A stretch of 18,788 nt of DNA from an uncultured Planctomycetaceae bacterium (GCA_903921945.1 CAIXSC010000658.1:1-18788); one strand, 5' to 3'; counted from the first letter of the stretch, positions 1-7,816 are shown. The notes: generated by a model not told the origin, from the sequence alone. Made by a program: numbers and translations.

Positions 1-1362
1 GCGTCGGCCGAGGACATTCGCGAGACGGCTCGCCAGTTGATGGCGGAGCGAAAGTTCAGCGAGGTGTCGGACATGCTGCAATCGGCGTTGCGGCGCGGGC
101 TGGTTCAGCCTTGGATGTACGAGGCGATGACGATTGCATTGCAAGCGGCGGACGCGCCGTCGACGGAGATCGAACGGGCGTTGATGTCGGCGGTCGACTT
201 CGCTCGGAGCGACGAGGAAGTGATGCACGTCGCCCAGTACATGGCGCGGATCGGGCTGCATCGTCGGGCGTTGTCGCTGTTCCAGGATTTGTCGGCGAGC
301 AATCCGTCGAATCCGGCGATTTACCTGAGCGGCTTGGCATCGGCTCGGGAAGTGGATGATCGGTCTGGAATTGAATGGGCTTGCGTCGGCGTGCTGGCGC
401 AAGCTTGGCCGGCCGACCAGCGGCACATCGAGCAGAACGCTCGCCGGGTGGCGCTCGCGACGTTGAACGAGCTCCGCGACGCGGGGCTGAAGAGCGAGGC
501 GGAGCAGTTCGAGTCGGCTTGCGTGGGTGCCATGATGCGTGATTGCGTCGTGCGAGTGAGCTGGACGGGCGAGGCGGACATCGACATGAAGGTTTACGAG
601 CCGGCTGGAACCATTTGCGGTTTGCGGCTGCCCCGATCGCCGTCCGGGGGTGTGTTGATGGGCGACGCGTTCGCGAGTCGTTCGGAGATGCCGGCGGAAG
701 GTTATTCGGAAACGTATGTCTGCCCGCAAGGTTACAGTGGCGAGTACCGCGTGTTGTTGCGTCGGGTGTGGGGCAAGGTGACGGCGGGCCATGTGTCGGT
801 GGACATCTTCACGCACTACGGTTCGAAGGAACAAACACATATCCGCCAGAACATTCCGTTGGCGGATAAGGATGCGATGCTCGTATTCAAGCTCGACAAC
901 GGCCGCCGCACGCAGCCGATCGAGGAGGCTCAGTTGGCGAATGTCGCGAAGAACCAGGGTCAAGCGAATCGCGCGATGCTGGCTCGACAGTTGGAAGCCG
1001 CGAGCGACAGTTCCGCGGCGGTGCGGGATCGGGCGTTTGCCGAGTGGCAACGACAGCAGGCTCCGGCGGGCCGCCTGCCGTTCGGACGGCCGGGCGCGGT
1101 CGGTTACCGTCCGGTGATCACAGCGTTCCCCGAAGGTAACCAGTTGGATGCGATGGCGATCATTTCAGCGGATCGACGTTATGTTCGGTTCACCTTGATG
1201 GGCACCCAGCCTGTGGCGTCCGGTGTCACCTCGGTGTCCACCTTCAACTTCGTCTCCGGTGATACCGGTGGCGGTGGTGGCCAGGGTGGCGGTGGCGTCG
1301 GTGGTGGCGGTGGTCTGGGTGGTGGCGGCGGCCTGGGTGGCGGTGGCGGCGGTCTGTTCTAA
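1..1362 (+). CDS. Repeat-rich protein with DUF2135-like domain and poly-Gly tail (5' partial)
   Basis: The reading frame is open from the first base, so the N-terminus lies outside the window. The visible part is 453 residues. Residues 1 to about 170 are helical and Ala/Leu/Glu-rich and look like tetratricopeptide-type repeats, though I cannot fix the repeat register. Residues about 180-295 resemble the DUF2135 (YfaP) beta domain: a strand VRVSWTGEADIDMKVYEPAG followed by GYSGEYRVLLRR. Such domains are often found in exported or surface-associated proteins. The last 34 residues are almost pure glycine broken by Gln, Val, Leu and a final Phe, built from GGT/GGC-rich DNA. A strong intrinsic terminator follows within 60 bases, so this is the last gene of its transcript. 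The function is unknown; an envelope-associated or protein-interaction role is inference only. Confidence 0.85.
   Translation, partial: ASAEDIRETARQLMAERKFSEVSDMLQSALRRGLVQPWMYEAMTIALQAADAPSTEIERALMSAVDFARSDEEVMHVAQYMARIGLHRRALSLFQDLSASNPSNPAIYLSGLASAREVDDRSGIEWACVGVLAQAWPADQRHIEQNARRVALATLNELRDAGLKSEAEQFESACVGAMMRDCVVRVSWTGEADIDMKVYEPAGTICGLRLPRSPSGGVLMGDAFASRSEMPAEGYSETYVCPQGYSGEYRVLLRRVWGKVTAGHVSVDIFTHYGSKEQTHIRQNIPLADKDAMLVFKLDNGRRTQPIEEAQLANVAKNQGQANRAMLARQLEAASDSSAAVRDRAFAEWQRQQAPAGRLPFGRPGAVGYRPVITAFPEGNQLDAMAIISADRRYVRFTLMGTQPVASGVTSVSTFNFVSGDTGGGGGQGGGGVGGGGGLGGGGGLGGGGGGLF
1261..1362 (+). repeat. Glycine-codon simple repeat at gene 3' end
   Basis: A run of GGT and GGC codons, interrupted every few codons by CAG, GTC, CTG or GTC, encodes the C-terminal poly-Gly tail. 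The codons vary, so it is not a perfect microsatellite. Glycine-rich C-termini of this kind are flexible or can pack as polyglycine II helices; no function is shown here. Confidence 0.8.
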
Positions 1363-1398
1363 GATCCGCGGTCGGAATATGAAGTTGCCAGTAACGTG

Positions 1399-1430
1399 CG
1401 AGGCCGGGTTCCCGGCCTCGTTTCGTTTTT
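1399..1430 (+). terminator. Rho-independent terminator
   Basis: A perfect G+C-rich inverted repeat (cgaggccggg and cccggcctcg at 1399-1408 and 1411-1420, with a tight loop) is followed directly by tttcgttttt. It lies 37 bases after the stop of the DUF2135-type gene and should end that transcript before DUF1501 gene A. Confidence 0.9.
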
Positions 1431-1530
1431 GATCGGGAATGTTCGTGTTTGGTCCGGCGAAACTTGTATTCGACGTTGCCGAAGATAAAGATGCCCCAAT
1501 GCGATTTCCGCTCGAAGGCGGATTTGCGCA

Positions 1531-1594
1531 ATTGCGGAGCAGCGCGATTGCGGAGCAGCGCGATTGCGGAGCAGCGCGAGGCCGGAGTCGCGCG
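1531..1594 (+). repeat. 16-bp tandem repeat in the leader of DUF1501 gene A
   Basis: Three identical head-to-tail copies of attgcggagcagcgcg lie at 1531-1546, 1547-1562 and 1563-1578. A degenerate fourth copy (11 of 16 identical) lies at 1579-1594. The unit is not a multiple of three and sits between the terminator and the Shine-Dalgarno site, so it is non-coding leader or promoter DNA. The rest of 1431-1600 shows no gene and no convincing sigma-70 promoter. Confidence 0.9.
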
Positions 1595-1617
1595 AGGTTG
1601 GAGGAAGGAGCAACGCG

Positions 1618-2997
1618 ATGGGCAGCAGCCAAACGGCGAGCAACTGGAATCGGCGACAACTCATTCAACTTGGCGGCCTATCCCTGGCTGGCCTGAGTTT
1701 GCCACGGTTGCTGGCCGCCGACTCGCCGCGGCCGTACGGTGAAAAGCGGTCGTCCCGCGCCAAGTCGTGTATTTTCATCGTGCAGTACGGTGGCGCGCCG
1801 CACCACGATACGCTCGATCCAAAGCCCGACGCGCCGCGGGAGATTCGCGGGCTCTACCAGCCGATCGCGACTCGGGTTCCCGGCGTGCATGTCAGCGAAA
1901 TGTTGCCGCGTCTGGCGACGCTGGCCGACCGCTACTGTTTGGTCCGAGGGATGACTCATGGCCATGGCGGCCACATGGATGGGATGCATGTTTGTTTGAG
2001 CGGCCAGTCGAACGGTTCCAACCAGGATGAGTCGCCGTATTTCGGTTCGATGCTGTCCAAGTTGTTGCCATCGCGGAGCAACGTGCCGTCGTATGTTTGG
2101 GTCCAAAACCTCGCGGGCGATGTTGGCTTGCGATACGAGGGAGGCGGCCGTCTCGGCGCGTTGTACGCGCCCTTGCGGGTGGGCAAAGATTTGGAAAACC
2201 CATCGTCGCCCGGTTTTCGCTTTTCCGGCTTTGATCCGGCCCCTGGCCTTGATGGCGGTCGAATCTCGGAACGTCTGCGACTGCTGGATCAATTGGCAGC
2301 CAGGACGGGCGCGGGCTTGCCCGGCGACGCGGTTCGCGGTTTCCATTCGCAGGCGTTGGAATTGATCACGGGGGCGGCGGCGCGGCAGGCGTTCGAGTTG
2401 TCGCGGGAGCCGGAGGCGGTCCGCGAGCGTTACGGTCGACATCCCCTGGGACAGAATCTGTTGCTCGCGCGGCGGCTGATTGAAGCTGGCGTGCGGATGG
2501 TGAATGTGACCGCCTGGTGCGGCGTGCCGGCGGGCGAAGCGTTCCGCAACGTGCAAACGTGGGACATGCACGCTGTTTTGTATCAAGGCAGCGACAACAT
2601 TTACGGCAATTCGGCGTATGGATTGAACTTTGTGTTGCCGCGGTTGGACCAGGGTGTTTCGACGCTCCTGGAGGATCTCGGGGAGCGCGGACTGCTCGAG
2701 GATACCTTGGTGGTGATGGTGGGCGAATTCGGCCGCACGCCGCGGTTCGAGAATACCGATAAGGGACGCGGGCATTGGCCCAACGCGTACACGGCGCTTC
2801 TCGCCGGCGCTGGTATTCGCGGCGGCATGGTACACGGGGCGTCGGACAAGGAAGGGGCGTTCGTCAAGGAAGGACCGGTTACTCCGGAGAACTTTGGCGC
2901 CACGCTTTATCACGCCCTGGGCGCGCCGACACGGTTTCCCGAGGATCTCTCGCGGCGAGTGAGTGCGGGCGAACCGGTTCTGAGCCTGTTTGGCTAA
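1618..2997 (+). CDS. DUF1501 family protein A, Tat-exported
   Basis: 459 residues. DUF1501 proteins are distantly related to the sulfatase/alkaline phosphatase fold and are heavily duplicated in planctomycetes; their substrates are unknown. The N-terminus carries a twin-arginine signal (NRRQLIQLGG, residues 11-20) followed by a hydrophobic stretch ending near LLAAD, so export to the periplasm is expected. Family motifs seen are GGAPHHDTLDPKP (from residue 58), GEFGRTP (from about 369) and GHWP (His386). The ATG at 1618 is chosen because ggaggaaggag sits 7 bases upstream and the Tat motif follows at once; the in-frame TTG at 1564 would fall inside the tandem repeat. It has no DUF1549/DUF1553 partner next to it, which is unusual for the family. 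The helicase gene follows after 15 bases, so the two are probably co-transcribed. Confidence 0.95.
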   Translation: MGSSQTASNWNRRQLIQLGGLSLAGLSLPRLLAADSPRPYGEKRSSRAKSCIFIVQYGGAPHHDTLDPKPDAPREIRGLYQPIATRVPGVHVSEMLPRLATLADRYCLVRGMTHGHGGHMDGMHVCLSGQSNGSNQDESPYFGSMLSKLLPSRSNVPSYVWVQNLAGDVGLRYEGGGRLGALYAPLRVGKDLENPSSPGFRFSGFDPAPGLDGGRISERLRLLDQLAARTGAGLPGDAVRGFHSQALELITGAAARQAFELSREPEAVRERYGRHPLGQNLLLARRLIEAGVRMVNVTAWCGVPAGEAFRNVQTWDMHAVLYQGSDNIYGNSAYGLNFVLPRLDQGVSTLLEDLGERGLLEDTLVVMVGEFGRTPRFENTDKGRGHWPNAYTALLAGAGIRGGMVHGASDKEGAFVKEGPVTPENFGATLYHALGAPTRFPEDLSRRVSAGEPVLSLFG

Positions 2998-3012
2998 GGC
3001 ACACGCTACGCC

Positions 3013-5013
3013 ATGGTTCCGTCGCATGAGACAGGCCCGCTGCCAACGACTCCGCTGTTGCGGTTTTCGGCTGGCACGTTGCTCTTGGACGGGTTCACTC
3101 GCGGCGAACTCTTGCTCCATTTTCCATCGGTGCCGTGGGTTTGGGACGCGCGCGTGTCGGCTTGGCGGTGCGACGCCTTCCATTACCCCGAAATCCGCCG
3201 TCAGTCGCGGGTGAACGCCGCCAACGCCCAGGCTTGGACCAACTCCGCCGATGCCGCCATGCCGCTGCGCGACGAGGTGCGGGCATGGAACCGCATCGAG
3301 TGGCCGCGGCCGGCGCTGCGTCCGCTGCGTCCCGAGCAGCAGGCGGCGGTCATCGGTTGGAACAAGACGCGTCGTGGGTGCGTCGTGATGCCGACCGGTA
3401 CCGGCAAGACGGAAGTCGCGCTGGCGCTCATGGCCCAGGAATCGGTCAGCACGCTCATCGTCGCCCCGGTGCGCGATCTCATGTACCAATGGCATCGCCG
3501 GATCGAACAGGCCCTCGGATACGATGCCGGCGTCATCGGCGACAGCCTGTTCCGAGTGAAACCGGTGAGCGTCACCACGTACGAGAGCGCTTGCATTCAC
3601 ATGGAGCGGTTGGGGGATCAGTTTGGCATGATCATCTTCGATGAATGCCACCATCTGCCTGGGCCCATGCGCCGCGACGCGGCGCGGATGTGCGCCGCCA
3701 CGCGGCGGCTTGGACTCACCGCCACCCCGCACCGCGCCGACGGCCGGCACGTCGATCTGGAGTTGCTGATCGGTCCGATCGCGTATGAATTGCCGTTGTC
3801 CGCGGTCCGCGGCCAAACGCTGGCGGACTACGAAATCATCCGTATCCCGATTCATCTCACGCCGACCGAGCAGGCGCGGTACGACCGGCTCTCGCGGACC
3901 GTCCGCGAGTACATGTTCGAGCGGCGTAAGGAACAGCCCGGCTTTCGCTGGGAAGATCTCTGTGCCGATTCGGGGCGGACGCCGGAATCGCGCGCCGCGC
4001 TCCGCGCGTACCTGGCCAAGAAAGCGATCGAGGAACGCGCCGAAGAAAAGCTCCGCGTCATCGAAGACCTGTTCCGCCTTCACTCCAACGAACCGTGTTT
4101 GATTTTCGCCGGCTCCAACGCCATGGCCCGCGACGTGTCGTTGCGGTTCCTTATCCCCTGCCTGCTGAACCACTGTCGCAAGCGGGAACGCAGCGAAATC
4201 CTCCACGGTCTCGAACGCGGCGACTACCGCGCGCTTGTCGCCAACCAAGTGCTGGATGAAGGCGTCGATCTACCGGCGGTGAAGGTGGCGATCGTCATCG
4301 GCGGCTCCTCGTCGACGCGTCAAGCTCAACAGCGCCTCGGCCGCGTGCTCCGCCGCAGCGGCGGTTTGCGAGCCGTGCTTTACGAGGTCGTGTGCGTCGA
4401 TACGACCGAGGAAGCGCGCTCGCGCCGACGCCGCGGCACGGCCGCCTTCGCCGGGACGAAAAACAAACGTCCGAGCCCCACACCCGGTCACATGTCTTTC
4501 CAACGCGCGCTCCAACGACTCGAAGACCAGCTCGGCCCACCTCCCGCAACTCCACCAGCAAAATCTCCGGCGACACCGACCGCGACACTGCCAGCGACAC
4601 CGAACACAATATCTCCCGCGACACCAACCGCGACACCGACGGCCATCTCTTCCGCAATATCGATTGCGACACCAGCCGCAACACCGCCAGCCATCTCTTC
4701 CGCGACATTGATAGCGACATCGATTGCGACATTGCCCGCAACACTGCAAGCGCTGCCAGTGTCGCCCTTAGCGTCTCCAACCGCACCTTCCGGCGCACTG
4801 CCCTCCGCACTTCCAACCGCACTGCCCTCCGCGCTGCCCTCCGCGCTGCCCTCCGCGCTACCAGCCGGATCGCTCTCCGCATCGGTTGCCGGATTGCCAT
4901 CGGCATCGCGAACCGCGTTGCCGCCACCACCGAACTCGGCGGCGCCCGTGCCGTATCTTCCGTTGGTGGACCGGTCGCTGGATGCGAACCCCGAGGACGG
5001 CGAACCATGCTGA
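3013..5013 (+). CDS. XPB/Ssl2-like superfamily 2 DNA helicase
   Basis: 666 residues. An ATP-dependent DNA helicase or translocase of the XPB (COG1061) type. The N-terminal ~110 residues resemble the XPB damage-recognition-like region. Motif I is PTGTGKT (127-133), motif II is DECHH (210-214), motif III is LTATPHR (235-241), LDEGVD is at 414-419, and motif VI is QAQQRLGRVLRR (437-448). The conserved core ends near residue 490. Residues about 510-650 are an Ala/Pro/Thr/Ser low-complexity tail, absent from ordinary XPB proteins. The start is the first ATG, 15 bases after the DUF1501 stop, with no clear Shine-Dalgarno, so coupling to the upstream gene is likely. The stop overlaps the start of the Bax1-like nuclease gene. 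In archaea XPB acts with Bax1 in a repair-type helicase-nuclease complex, and the same pairing is inferred here. Confidence 0.95.
   Translation: MVPSHETGPLPTTPLLRFSAGTLLLDGFTRGELLLHFPSVPWVWDARVSAWRCDAFHYPEIRRQSRVNAANAQAWTNSADAAMPLRDEVRAWNRIEWPRPALRPLRPEQQAAVIGWNKTRRGCVVMPTGTGKTEVALALMAQESVSTLIVAPVRDLMYQWHRRIEQALGYDAGVIGDSLFRVKPVSVTTYESACIHMERLGDQFGMIIFDECHHLPGPMRRDAARMCAATRRLGLTATPHRADGRHVDLELLIGPIAYELPLSAVRGQTLADYEIIRIPIHLTPTEQARYDRLSRTVREYMFERRKEQPGFRWEDLCADSGRTPESRAALRAYLAKKAIEERAEEKLRVIEDLFRLHSNEPCLIFAGSNAMARDVSLRFLIPCLLNHCRKRERSEILHGLERGDYRALVANQVLDEGVDLPAVKVAIVIGGSSSTRQAQQRLGRVLRRSGGLRAVLYEVVCVDTTEEARSRRRRGTAAFAGTKNKRPSPTPGHMSFQRALQRLEDQLGPPPATPPAKSPATPTATLPATPNTISPATPTATPTAISSAISIATPAATPPAISSATLIATSIATLPATLQALPVSPLASPTAPSGALPSALPTALPSALPSALPSALPAGSLSASVAGLPSASRTALPPPPNSAAPVPYLPLVDRSLDANPEDGEPC
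4543..4990 (+). repeat. In-frame minisatellite-like region encoding the helicase tail
   Basis: Degenerate short repeats, all in phase with the helicase frame. At 4543-4790 the units are about 6 bases (variants of gcgaca-ccgacc), with a longer imperfect duplication around two copies of gccatctcttccgc. At 4795-4863 there are six 12-base units encoding Ala-Leu-Pro-Ser or a close variant; three consecutive units repeat the core gccctccgcgct exactly. The other plus frames and some minus frames are also largely open here, which reflects base composition rather than extra genes. Confidence 0.85.
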
Positions 5014-6275
5014 CTCGCGACCATGCGATCCTCGAGTACGACTTCGCGATGGCGCGTGTGTTTCCGGACCGGCTTACGCGCAACGCGCATCGGCAGTACG
5101 TCGACCATGCCGAGCGGATGTTAGCTCTCTATCGAGATGGCGTTGGGAAGACTCGACGCGAACTGCATCGAGGCGTGGCGGACATTATGAGCGCCGAGCA
5201 GGATTGTCCCGCGCGTCGGGTGGCGGCGTTCGCGAAATTGCTGGACGATGCTTCCGACTACGCGAAGGACTCCCGGGGAGAGGCGGCGGCGCTGCGCCGC
5301 GAGGTGTTCCATCGCGCCGCGCGACGGCATCCGCTGGTGCGCCAGCCGGACCGGTTGTTCGAAGCCAGCGAGTCGGAGGTGAAGGCGGAGATCGCCGCGG
5401 CGCTGGGACGTTCCTGGGAAGACATCGAACAAGGGCTGTTCGCCGACGTGATCGATTTCCACCGCCTGTTGCGGTTCCCAGGCTACAGCGATGGAGCCGC
5501 GCTGCTGGCGCGTTACAACGTGGCGCAAGCCCAAGCCGCGCTCTACGGCGCCGTGTCGCTCAATGTGGTCGCGACTCGCGATCTGAAAACCATCCTCCGG
5601 TACGCGAAACTGGCTCGTTTACTGCACTCGATCTCCCGTATCGCGGACAACCGCTGGTTGCTGCGGTTCGACGGACCGGCGTCCGTATTGCGGGAAACGC
5701 AACGCTATGGCGTCAACTTGGCGAAATTCCTACCCGCGCTCATCGCCTGCCAGGACTGGGAAATGGTCGCTGTTGTCCCCAAAGGGCCGTCCGGCACCCG
5801 GCTTCGCCTGATGCTCTCGTCCCGCGATGGACTGCGAAGCCATCTGCCACCGCTCGACGAATTCGATTCCTCCGTTGAGCAAGCGTTGGCCGAAAAGTGG
5901 GGCGACGGGCCGCGCGAGGGTTGGCATCTCACGCGCGAAAGCGAGCTGCTGTTCGTCAACCAGCACGTTTTCCTGCCCGACTTCACGTTCACCCACGACG
6001 ATGGCCGCCGCGTGCATCTGGAAATCGTCGGGTTTTGGACGCCCGAGTACCTGGCGGCGAAAGCGGAAACGTTGCGGCGATTCGCGGCGGAGCCGATCCT
6101 GGTCGCGGTCGCGGCAAGCTCGGCGAGTGGCCTTCCCGAGCTGCCCCGGCCACCGATCGTGTACAAAACCCGCATCAAGGTGCCCGAGCTGCTCGAGCGG
6201 CTGCGGTCAACCGATCACTTGGTCGATCACGCGACCCGGACGAACGAAGTGGGGGCGCCCGCCGATATCGGGTAA
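5007..6275 (+). CDS. Bax1-like (DUF790) nuclease, partner of XPB helicase
   Basis: 422 residues. The DUF790 family is named for archaeal Bax1, an XPB-binding endonuclease. The start MLTRDHAILEYDFAMARVFP fits the family N-terminus. A long alpha-helical middle includes DFHRLLRFPGYSDG and a stretch rich in YN/AQAQAALYGA, typical of the family. Near the C-terminus LPDFTF (Asp325) and HLEIVGFWTPEYL (Glu339) form a PD-(D/E)xK-like nuclease core. The ATG at 5007 lies inside the helicase 3' end (atgctga, 7-base overlap), which is classic translational coupling. The frame stays open far upstream, but only through the repeat region, so that part is not counted. The last 20 or so residues look non-conserved and lie antisense to the 3' end of DUF1501 gene B. 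Confidence 0.93.
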   Translation: MLTRDHAILEYDFAMARVFPDRLTRNAHRQYVDHAERMLALYRDGVGKTRRELHRGVADIMSAEQDCPARRVAAFAKLLDDASDYAKDSRGEAAALRREVFHRAARRHPLVRQPDRLFEASESEVKAEIAAALGRSWEDIEQGLFADVIDFHRLLRFPGYSDGAALLARYNVAQAQAALYGAVSLNVVATRDLKTILRYAKLARLLHSISRIADNRWLLRFDGPASVLRETQRYGVNLAKFLPALIACQDWEMVAVVPKGPSGTRLRLMLSSRDGLRSHLPPLDEFDSSVEQALAEKWGDGPREGWHLTRESELLFVNQHVFLPDFTFTHDDGRRVHLEIVGFWTPEYLAAKAETLRRFAAEPILVAVAASSASGLPELPRPPIVYKTRIKVPELLERLRSTDHLVDHATRTNEVGAPADIG

Positions 6276-7763
6276 CGCTTGATTTTCAGGGACGCCAAGC
6301 AGATGGTAGGCGGTGGCGATGACGTCCATCGGCAGCACCGGGTCGGAACTCGGGTAAGCGGCGTGCCGGTCGCTCTTCCCGTAGATCGTGCCACCCCGCA
6401 CGCCACCGCCGGCGAGCACCGTGGTGAAACAGCCGGGCCAATGGTCGCGGCCATCGCGACCCGCGCCCGCATCGCTGTTCACTTGGCCGATCTTCGGCGT
6501 CCGGCCAAACTCGCCTGTCCAGATGACCAGCGTTTCGTCCAGCATGCCGCGGCTTTCCAGGTCATCCAGCAGCGCGGTGAACGCCTGGTCGGCGACCGGC
6601 ATGAGCCGGCTCTTCAAGTCGATGAAGTTGCGGCTATGGGTATCCCAATACACGCTGACGTTTTTGATTCCGTCGTTGGGCCAAAAGACGGTCACCAGCG
6701 GCACGCCACGCTCCACAAGCCGACGGGCCTGCAGCACCGACTGGCCATGCGGATTCAGTCCGTACTTTTCCCGCAGCGCCGCCGGTTCTTCATCCAACCG
6801 GAAGGCGTTGCGATCGGATTCGGCGCCCGCCAACAACGCGTACGCGCGTTCCCGATTGGCGTCTTGCGCCCGCGGCGCCGGGTGCGTCGACAACGCGGCC
6901 GCGTCCAATTGTTGACGCAATTGCCGGCGGCTATCGAGCCGCTCCGTCGAGACATCGGGCCGTTGAGCCAATTCGCCCACGCGATAGTCCGCGCGGCTCG
7001 GGTCGCCATCGATCGTCAATGGATCGTAAATCGGCCCCAGCCATCCGGCGAACTGCCCTTGGCTCTGTTCGACAAATCGCGGCACCTCGTTTTCCAGCTT
7101 GGGCCGCATCGAGATGAACGGCGGCAGCGCGCCCCGCCCTCGGCCCAGCCGCGACAATACCGAGCCCACATGCGGCCACTGCAATCGCAACTGGTTAGTT
7201 GGTGGCGGCGGCATCCCAGTGAGCAGATAGTGGGTCGAAACCGTGTGGTCGGCGTTCGTATGCGTGACCGACCGAATCTGGCACAGCTTGTCCAATCGCG
7301 TCGCCAGCCGCGGAAAGTGCTCGCAAATGTGAACTCCGGGCAGGTTCGTCGCGATCGGCCGGAATTCGCCCCGCACCTCGGGCGGCGCGTCCGGCTTCAT
7401 GTCCCAGGTGTCCTGGTGCGCAGGCCCGCCCCACATGAACAATAAGATGCACGCCTTCGCCCGCCCAAACACGTTGGCGGCCGGCCGCGCCGCCGCGGCC
7501 TGCGCGGCAACGGGGGCCGCTTGAGCCGCAGCCTGTGCCGTCGCAGCTTGGGCGGCGGCAGCTTGGGCGGCCGCTGCTTGGGCGGCAGCTGCTTGTGCCC
7601 CGGCATTTTGGGCGGCGAACGCGGCTCGGCCGGCGAGCAGATCCGGCCAGCCCAGTCCGAGCAGGCCCAAGCCACCCAGTTCCAGCAATCGGCGCCGCGA
7701 CCAAGCCTCGCCATCCAGACTGGCGTGCCATGGCCGACCACGACCGTGATGATCCTCTCGCAT
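6207..7763 (-). CDS. DUF1501 family protein B, Tat-exported
   Basis: 518 residues. It carries the twin-arginine motif SRRRLLELGG (22-31) and a hydrophobic segment to about residue 46. Then comes an Ala/Gln repeat (52-96) before the mature domain, which opens with MWGGPAHQDTWDMKPDA. Later motifs are YWDTHSRNF, GEFGRTP and GRDHWPG, as expected for DUF1501. The C-terminus (GRPHFVRPGRVIDQVIG) also looks family-like. The ATG at 7763 is preceded by a good Shine-Dalgarno (ggaggtgagcg before the ATG). The gene lies 53 bases after the DnaQ-WYL gene and one gene away from the DUF1549/DUF1553 protein, its usual partner in planctomycetes. The final 69 bases overlap the bax1-like gene on the other strand. 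Export is likely; the biochemical role is unknown. Confidence 0.95.
   Translation of the reverse strand: MREDHHGRGRPWHASLDGEAWSRRRLLELGGLGLLGLGWPDLLAGRAAFAAQNAGAQAAAAQAAAAQAAAAQAATAQAAAQAAPVAAQAAAARPAANVFGRAKACILLFMWGGPAHQDTWDMKPDAPPEVRGEFRPIATNLPGVHICEHFPRLATRLDKLCQIRSVTHTNADHTVSTHYLLTGMPPPPTNQLRLQWPHVGSVLSRLGRGRGALPPFISMRPKLENEVPRFVEQSQGQFAGWLGPIYDPLTIDGDPSRADYRVGELAQRPDVSTERLDSRRQLRQQLDAAALSTHPAPRAQDANRERAYALLAGAESDRNAFRLDEEPAALREKYGLNPHGQSVLQARRLVERGVPLVTVFWPNDGIKNVSVYWDTHSRNFIDLKSRLMPVADQAFTALLDDLESRGMLDETLVIWTGEFGRTPKIGQVNSDAGAGRDGRDHWPGCFTTVLAGGGVRGGTIYGKSDRHAAYPSSDPVLPMDVIATAYHLLGVPENQALPDIGGRPHFVRPGRVIDQVIG
7476..7610 (-). repeat. 15-bp repeat encoding Gln-Ala-Ala-Ala-Ala units
   Basis: In DUF1501 gene B, residues 52-96 are an Ala/Gln tract with glutamine at 57, 62, 67, 72 and 77, a period of five residues (15 bases), then irregular QAA units. 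It lies just after the export signal and before the conserved domain, so it is probably a spacer or an exposed mature N-terminus. The other two DUF1501 proteins here lack it. Confidence 0.85.
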
Positions 7764-7796
7764 CGCTCACCTCCGCCTCGGATAAGACCCGACCCT

Positions 7797-7802
7797 AGTT
7801 TA
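7797..7802 (-). promoter_or_regulatory. Possible -10 element before DUF1501 gene B
   Basis: On the minus strand a TAAACT hexamer lies 33 bases before the start codon, overlapping the 5' side of the 53-base gap. No good -35 is seen at normal spacing, so this is weak; the gene may simply be read from the upstream operon promoter. Confidence 0.2.
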
Positions 7803-7816
7803 GCCTCGACTCGGGA

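Noticed and set aside
1678..4248. Very long minus-strand open frame of 856 codons
   Set aside because: It lies antisense to two well-supported genes (DUF1501 A and the helicase). Its translation is rich in Arg, His, Gln and Pro and has no recognisable domain; it is a by-product of GC-rich codon use.
4543..4863. CRISPR-like array
   Set aside because: The units are short, contiguous and degenerate, without spacers, and they are in frame with the helicase.
4392..5006. N-terminal extension of the nuclease through the helicase repeat region
   Set aside because: The frame is open but encodes Arg/Asp/Thr-rich repeat sequence. The family N-terminus and the coupled ATG are at 5007. It is kept only as a possible frameshift fusion in the findings.
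4488..5108. Minus-strand Gly/Ala/Val/Ser/Glu repeat protein
   Set aside because: It is the antisense reading of the same repeats. The regular look comes from the repeat DNA, not from selection on a protein.
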